64,000 nucleotides of DNA from G038396625 sp038396625 (GTDB lineage Bacteria; Bacillota; Clostridia; Peptostreptococcales; Thermotaleaceae), in assembly GCA_038396625.1 (NCBI GenBank), contig CP121688.1:1054001-1118000 (forward strand), given 5' to 3'. The notes under the pieces were generated by a model. The model had not been told where the DNA came from. It saw only the letters and a program-made list of their open reading frames with translations, and did no database searches. The translations under genes were made by a program, and so were the position numbers. Of this stretch, positions 60,009 through 64,000 are shown piece by piece. Within the stretch, counting starts at the first letter, position 1. Each line of letters begins with the position of its first letter.

Positions 60009-61169
60009 GTGACATTACAAAAAGAATTTATCAAGCGATTCGGAACCGCAAGAGAACCCATCAAGATTTTCGCTTCTCCGGGAAGAGTTAATTTAATCGG
60101 TGAACATATTGACTATAATGGGGGGATGGTATTTCCTGCAGGATTAGATATATCTATGAAAATGGCCATCAGAAAAAGAACAGATAATGTCTTATCTTTT
60201 AAAAGTCTTGATTTTGACGAGGATGTAAAGGTATCATTAAATGAAACGATTGAATATAAGAGAGACTACAAATGGGTGAACTATCTCCTAGGTGTTTTAA
60301 AGGAAATGATGGAAGGAGGCTGTTTGATAGATAAAGGTTTTGATGTTTTGTTTACTAGCAATATTCCAACAGGAGCAGGACTTTCATCATCGGCAGCTTT
60401 GGAAGTAGCTTTCGCCTATGGGATAAGTGATTTATATGCATTTCCCATGGATAAAATACAGATAGCGACCCTATGTCAAAGAGCCGAGAATCGGTTTGTA
60501 GGTGTTCAGTGTGGCATTATGGATCAATTTGCCGTTGCAATGGCGAAAAAAGATCATGCAATCATGTTGAATTGCCATACTTTGGATTATCAGTATGTTC
60601 CATTATTATTAGGAGACTATAAAATTGTAATTACCAATACCAATAAAAAAAGAGAGCTAGTGGATTCTAAATATAATCAAAGACTAAAAGAATGTCAATA
60701 TGGTCTTGAAAGGATACAAAAGTATATGGATATCCCTAATTTATGCAGTATGACATCTAAACATCTCGATGGATACATGCAGTATATAGACGACCCTATT
60801 GTACAAAGAAGAGTTCGCCATGTCGTTAATGAAAATGAAAGGGTAAAGCATGCAGCAGAGGCATTGAAAAAAAATGATTTGATGCAATTCGGAGCGTTAA
60901 TGGTATCATCCCATATTTCTTTACGAGATGATTATGAAGTGACAGGGTTTGAATTAGATACATTATTTGAAGAAGCAAGCAAGATAGAAGGCTGTATTGG
61001 AACAAGGATGACGGGAGCAGGGTTTGGCGGCTGTAATGTAAGCTTGGTACATAAAGCCCAACTAAAAGATTTTCAGCAGCGTGTTTATGAAAAATATACG
61101 GAAAGAACCCAGTTAGAACCTCTTTTTTATACATGTGAAGCTGGAGAAGGGGTAAGACAAACGGAATAG
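60009..61169 (+). CDS. galK: Galactokinase
   Basis: A 386-residue GHMP kinase. Galactose signature GRVNLIGEHIDYNGG; ATP loop PTGAGLSSSAALEVA; FVGVQCGIMDQFAVAMA with catalytic Asp; C-terminal GARMTGAGFGG-type motif (TRMTGAGFGGCNVSLV). GTG start at 60009 with AGGAGG eight bases upstream; a longer in-frame version has no site. Phosphorylates galactose at C1, providing GalT substrate. Confidence 0.96.
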   Translation: MTLQKEFIKRFGTAREPIKIFASPGRVNLIGEHIDYNGGMVFPAGLDISMKMAIRKRTDNVLSFKSLDFDEDVKVSLNETIEYKRDYKWVNYLLGVLKEMMEGGCLIDKGFDVLFTSNIPTGAGLSSSAALEVAFAYGISDLYAFPMDKIQIATLCQRAENRFVGVQCGIMDQFAVAMAKKDHAIMLNCHTLDYQYVPLLLGDYKIVITNTNKKRELVDSKYNQRLKECQYGLERIQKYMDIPNLCSMTSKHLDGYMQYIDDPIVQRRVRHVVNENERVKHAAEALKKNDLMQFGALMVSSHISLRDDYEVTGFELDTLFEEASKIEGCIGTRMTGAGFGGCNVSLVHKAQLKDFQQRVYEKYTERTQLEPLFYTCEAGEGVRQTE

Positions 61170-61180
61170 GAGGGAGAAGT

Positions 61181-62170
61181 ATGGCCGTATTAGTTACTGG
61201 TGGTGCTGGTTATATAGGGAGTCATACAGTATGGAGGCTCCTTGAAAAAAACGAAGAGGTTGTAGTTGTTGATCATTTAGGTAAGGGACACCCAAAATCC
61301 CTAAAGGGAGGCAAACTTTATGTAGGAAATCTGCAAGATCAAAGTTTTCTCAAAAAAATTTTTAAGGAAAATGATATTGAAGCGGTAATCCATTTTGCGG
61401 CCTATTCACTGGTAGGAGAAAGTGTGCAAATTCCATTGAAATACTATGAGAATAACGTAGGTGCAACGATTCAGCTCCTAGCGGTGATGAAGGAATTTGG
61501 CGTGAAAAATATTGTTTTCTCTTCAACGGCAGCAGTATATGGAGAGCCAAAAAACATACCGATTTTGGAAACAGATCCAACGAATCCGACCAATCCTTAT
61601 GGAGCATGTAAATTAGCTGTAGAGGAAATGTTAAAATGGGCACAGGAAAGCAATGATATTCAGTATGTCTCCTTAAGGTATTTTAATGCTGCTGGTGCAC
61701 ATGAAAGCGGAGTAATTGGAGAAGATCATGACCCAGAAAGCCATTTGATCCCTATCGTGTTAAAGACAGCACTTGGACAAAGAGAAAAGATTGCTATTTT
61801 TGGAGAGGACTATCCTACAAAGGATGGTACCTGTGTAAGAGACTATATTCATGTGATGGATTTAGCACAAGCTCATGTATTAGCTTTAGAACAATTAAGA
61901 ACTACAGGGAAAAGTGGTATTTATAATCTTGGAAATGGCAAAGGTTTTTCTGTAAAAGAAGTGATTGATATGGCAAAACAAGTCACAGGAATACCTATAG
62001 AAGTAGAAATTGCTCCAAGAAGAAAGGGAGATCCAGCAATCTTGGTAGCATCTGCTGAGAAAGCAAAAAAAGAATTAGGATGGAAACCGAAATACGATCA
62101 GTTGCAAAAAATTATTGAAGATGCATGGCGTTGGCACAAAAATAATCCTAGGGGATTTGAAGATGAATAA
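61181..62170 (+). CDS. galE: UDP-glucose 4-epimerase
   Basis: A 329-residue short-chain dehydrogenase-fold enzyme. NAD site VTGGAGYIGSHTVWRL; FSSTAAVYGEP and catalytic NPYGACKLA (YxxxK); LRYFNAAGA; DGTCVRDYIHVMDLAQAHV. AGGAGGG before ATG. Interconverts UDP-galactose and UDP-glucose, closing the Leloir pathway. Overlaps galM by eight bases. Confidence 0.97.
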   Translation: MAVLVTGGAGYIGSHTVWRLLEKNEEVVVVDHLGKGHPKSLKGGKLYVGNLQDQSFLKKIFKENDIEAVIHFAAYSLVGESVQIPLKYYENNVGATIQLLAVMKEFGVKNIVFSSTAAVYGEPKNIPILETDPTNPTNPYGACKLAVEEMLKWAQESNDIQYVSLRYFNAAGAHESGVIGEDHDPESHLIPIVLKTALGQREKIAIFGEDYPTKDGTCVRDYIHVMDLAQAHVLALEQLRTTGKSGIYNLGNGKGFSVKEVIDMAKQVTGIPIEVEIAPRRKGDPAILVASAEKAKKELGWKPKYDQLQKIIEDAWRWHKNNPRGFEDE

Positions 62171-63146
62171 AGATTACAAGGTGTATAAAGGAAAACATTT
62201 GAATATGAATGCCATTATTATGGAAAATGAAAAAATTAAATTAAGCTTATTACCTGAATTAGGTTTTAAAATGGCATCTATGATTTATAAAGATAAAAAC
62301 AAGGAATTATTTTTTCAACCTACAGAAAAACAATATAAAAAACCAAGCTATGGTGATGCCTTTGCATCCTATGATACTTCTGGCTGTGATGAAATGCTCC
62401 CTACTATAGACCCATGTATATATAAAAATGTGCAATGTAAGGATATTTTGCTACCAGATCACGGAGAGGTTTGGAGCAGAGCATGGGATGTAGCCATTTC
62501 AAATAATCAGATACGGGGATGTATTCAATTACAAAGCATACCTTTAATCTTTGAAAAGAGCGTACAATTTGAAGGAAATCATATTATAAAGATGGATTAT
62601 GTTTTGACAAATCGAGAGGATACAGAAATCCCTTTTATTTGGGCACTCCATGGATTACATGTTTTTGATGAGGATACTGCTATGCTACTCCCCCCAGAAG
62701 TAAAACAAATCATCAACGTCCATGCAAATGAAAAATTAGGAAATGTAGAAAACGTGCATACTTTCCCACTTGCAAAAAATATGGATGGTGATATATGGGA
62801 TTTGAGAAATTTAAAGGACTATCAAGATAGAAAATCTTACAAATATTATATTCTAAACGAGATCCAAAATGGGCAGGTAGGTTTTTACTATAGAAAGGAA
62901 GAAATTGCTTGTCTCATCCAATTTGATCCTGTACAAATACCCTATGTAGGAATTTGGGTCAACAAGGGAGGATTTAAAGGAGAATATAACTGTGCCTTAG
63001 AGCCTACAAATGGTTTTTATGATGATGTAAGTACAGCCCAAAAAAATAAAAAGGTACAGTATATAAAGGGAAAAGAAACATTGAAGTGGACCATCTATTT
63101 AAAGGTAGGAAATACAGAAGAGGTTGATATAAAAATGTTTGTATAA
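62163..63146 (+). CDS. galM: Aldose 1-epimerase family protein (galactose mutarotase-like)
   Basis: A 327-residue beta-sandwich enzyme. IKLSLLPELGFKMASMIYK, SYDTSGCDEMLPTI, LPDHGEVWSRAWDV and the C-terminal LEPTNGFYDD fit the aldose-1-epimerase superfamily. The sequence is diverged from classical GalM, so mutarotation of galactose is inferred from the operon. ATG 62163 lies within the galE end, with AGGGG about seven bases upstream. Confidence 0.85.
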   Translation: MNKDYKVYKGKHLNMNAIIMENEKIKLSLLPELGFKMASMIYKDKNKELFFQPTEKQYKKPSYGDAFASYDTSGCDEMLPTIDPCIYKNVQCKDILLPDHGEVWSRAWDVAISNNQIRGCIQLQSIPLIFEKSVQFEGNHIIKMDYVLTNREDTEIPFIWALHGLHVFDEDTAMLLPPEVKQIINVHANEKLGNVENVHTFPLAKNMDGDIWDLRNLKDYQDRKSYKYYILNEIQNGQVGFYYRKEEIACLIQFDPVQIPYVGIWVNKGGFKGEYNCALEPTNGFYDDVSTAQKNKKVQYIKGKETLKWTIYLKVGNTEEVDIKMFV

Positions 63147-63175
63147 AGAGCCCTTCCAATTCGGAGGGTTCTTTT
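63146..63175. terminator. Terminator of the gal operon
   Basis: AAGAGCCCTTCC/GGAGGGTTCTT stem with a five-base loop and TTTT; also serves the convergent Nudix gene. Confidence 0.8.
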
Positions 63176-63177
63176 CA

Positions 63178-63594
63178 TTATAATGAACAGCAAGAACGAT
63201 CAAGATACTTTTTAATCAATGGGATGGCAGCGGCAGATGGAGGAAAAACATTTTCCATTGTCTCTATATCTTCCATTGAAAACCATCGAAAGGATTTCAT
63301 TTCTTTTGGGTTGATGTCTACATCACCAGAAAAGCTTGCACATGCAAAAATATGGGGCTTTACCTTTTGATTCTTCCCTTTAATGTAAGCTGTAGCACTT
63401 ACTTGTCCTATATACGTTAAAGAATGGGCAGTGATGCCAAATTCTTCAAATAATTCTCTTTTTGCACACTCCTCTTTGGACTCGCCATCTTCTAACTTCC
63501 CCCCTGCAAGGGACCAACCCTGTCCATCGGTTCTTAAGCCAAATAATAATCTATGTCCTTGAATTACTGCAACACCTGTAGCCTTATCAAACAT
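63178..63594 (-). CDS. Nudix hydrolase
   Basis: A 138-residue protein with a complete Nudix box: GGKLEDGESKEECAKRELFEEFGI (G-x5-E-x7-RE-x2-EE-x-G). Hydrolyses a nucleoside diphosphate linked to another moiety; the substrate is undetermined. ATG 63594 with AAAGGATGG seven bases upstream; the in-frame start at 63627 lacks a site. Confidence 0.94.
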   Translation of the reverse strand: MFDKATGVAVIQGHRLLFGLRTDGQGWSLAGGKLEDGESKEECAKRELFEEFGITAHSLTYIGQVSATAYIKGKNQKVKPHIFACASFSGDVDINPKEMKSFRWFSMEDIETMENVFPPSAAAIPLIKKYLDRSCCSL

Positions 63595-63691
63595 AATACC
63601 ATCCTTTCTATTTTGTGATAGTAGCAATGGGCATTGATCTTATTGTAACATAAAGAAGATAGAATCCAAATACAAACGATAGAATCTTATA

Positions 63692-63721
63692 TTGATAAAG
63701 TGTTTATCCTTCCTATATAAT
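63692..63721 (+). promoter_or_regulatory. Predicted sigma-A promoter of the second UPF0316 gene
   Basis: TTGATA, 18 bases, TATAAT, about 125 bases before the start codon. Confidence 0.55.
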
Positions 63722-63847
63722 GGATAGGTATAGAATAGGTAAGAATAATCAATGTAAAAGCTTGAGATGGCTTTAATGGTTAAACTGTATGAAAAAAGCT
63801 TATGATAAATGGCAAAAAATTTGAATCTATCAATAAAGGAGCAGAAA

Positions 63848-64000
63848 ATGAAAGAAATTATTTTAATTTTATTGTTACAGTTGGTGTACGTCCCAATTTT
63901 TACCTTGAGAACGATTTTTATGGTGAAAAATATGAGTGTGATGGCTTCGGCGTTAGGGTTCGTAGAATCTATGATTTATGTATTTGGCTTATCACTTGTT
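63848..64000 (+). CDS. UPF0316 membrane protein, 3' partial
   Basis: First 51 codons only; runs off the right edge. ATG follows AAAGGA. MKEIILILLLQLVYVPIFTL and RTIFMVKNMSVMASALGFVE repeat the pattern of the UPF0316 protein at 11518 (RTILMVRGKKFQAAAMGVLE), so this is a paralogue. Two hydrophobic helices are visible in the fragment. Confidence 0.82.
   Translation, partial: MKEIILILLLQLVYVPIFTLRTIFMVKNMSVMASALGFVESMIYVFGLSLV

Noticed and set aside
1..64000. CRISPR arrays, insertion sequences, rRNA genes
   Set aside because: I looked for regularly spaced direct repeats, transposase motifs with inverted ends and rRNA signatures; none was seen in the window.

Overview
This window looks like the chromosome of a low-GC, anaerobic, probably spore-forming member of the Clostridia. 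The evidence is strong AT bias, GGAGG-type ribosome binding sites, Spo0E-like and GerMN proteins, a T-box-controlled trp operon, sigma-54 enhancer-binding regulators, an AgrBD-type peptide signalling locus, and genes of amino-acid and sugar catabolism. The species cannot be named from the sequence alone.

Layout. 0-15 kb: the tail of an oligopeptide-binding protein, an unrecognised HTH protein, an HD-GYP protein, a chemotaxis receptor, small proteins of unknown role, an AIR-synthase-like protein, a secreted cell-wall amidase, a UPF0316 protein, a GerMN lipoprotein, and rph-rdgB-yfcE. 15.3-15.8 kb: five tRNAs (Gly, Arg, His, Gly, Arg). 15.75-22.6 kb: a 6.8-kb integrated element bounded by a perfect 94-bp direct repeat that covers the 3' half of tRNA-Arg(TCG) and its terminator. 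22.6-29.1 kb: an ArsC/Spx-like protein and a two-component sigma-54 system next to a sodium:alanine symporter with a clear -24/-12 promoter. 29.2-36.1 kb: trpEGDCFBA behind a tryptophan T-box whose terminal domain is duplicated. 36.3-41.2 kb: a TerD-zinc ribbon-TerB fusion and an agrD-agrC-agrB-x-spo0E-like operon. 41.3-50.9 kb: a sigma-54-controlled amino-acid locus that includes both halves of a D-glutamate-cyclase-like system. 51.0-63.1 kb: a lactose/galactose locus (lacZ, sugar ABC transporter, LacI-type regulator, galTKEM). 63.2 kb to the end: a Nudix hydrolase and the start of a second UPF0316 gene.

The most interesting region is the 6.8-kb element. Its gene order (ssDNA-binding-like, small membrane protein, 46-residue major-coat-like protein, hairpin, adsorption protein, pVI-like protein, Zot/pI-like ATPase, zinc ribbon, Rep, integrase, with a divergent repressor) matches a filamentous phage (inovirus) adapted to a single-membrane host: there is no secretin, and the ATPase has no membrane segment. 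The adsorption gene appears to be split across two frames at a run of nine T residues. A -1 slip would join a signal-peptide ectodomain to a glycine-rich linker and a long C-terminal half that has no start codon of its own.

Other points of interest are an AgrD-like signal peptide with threonine where the ring-forming cysteine is expected, cotranscription of agr genes with a Spo0E-like phosphatase, the partly duplicated trp T-box, and regulatory dyads at the phage, symporter, amino-acid and galactose loci.
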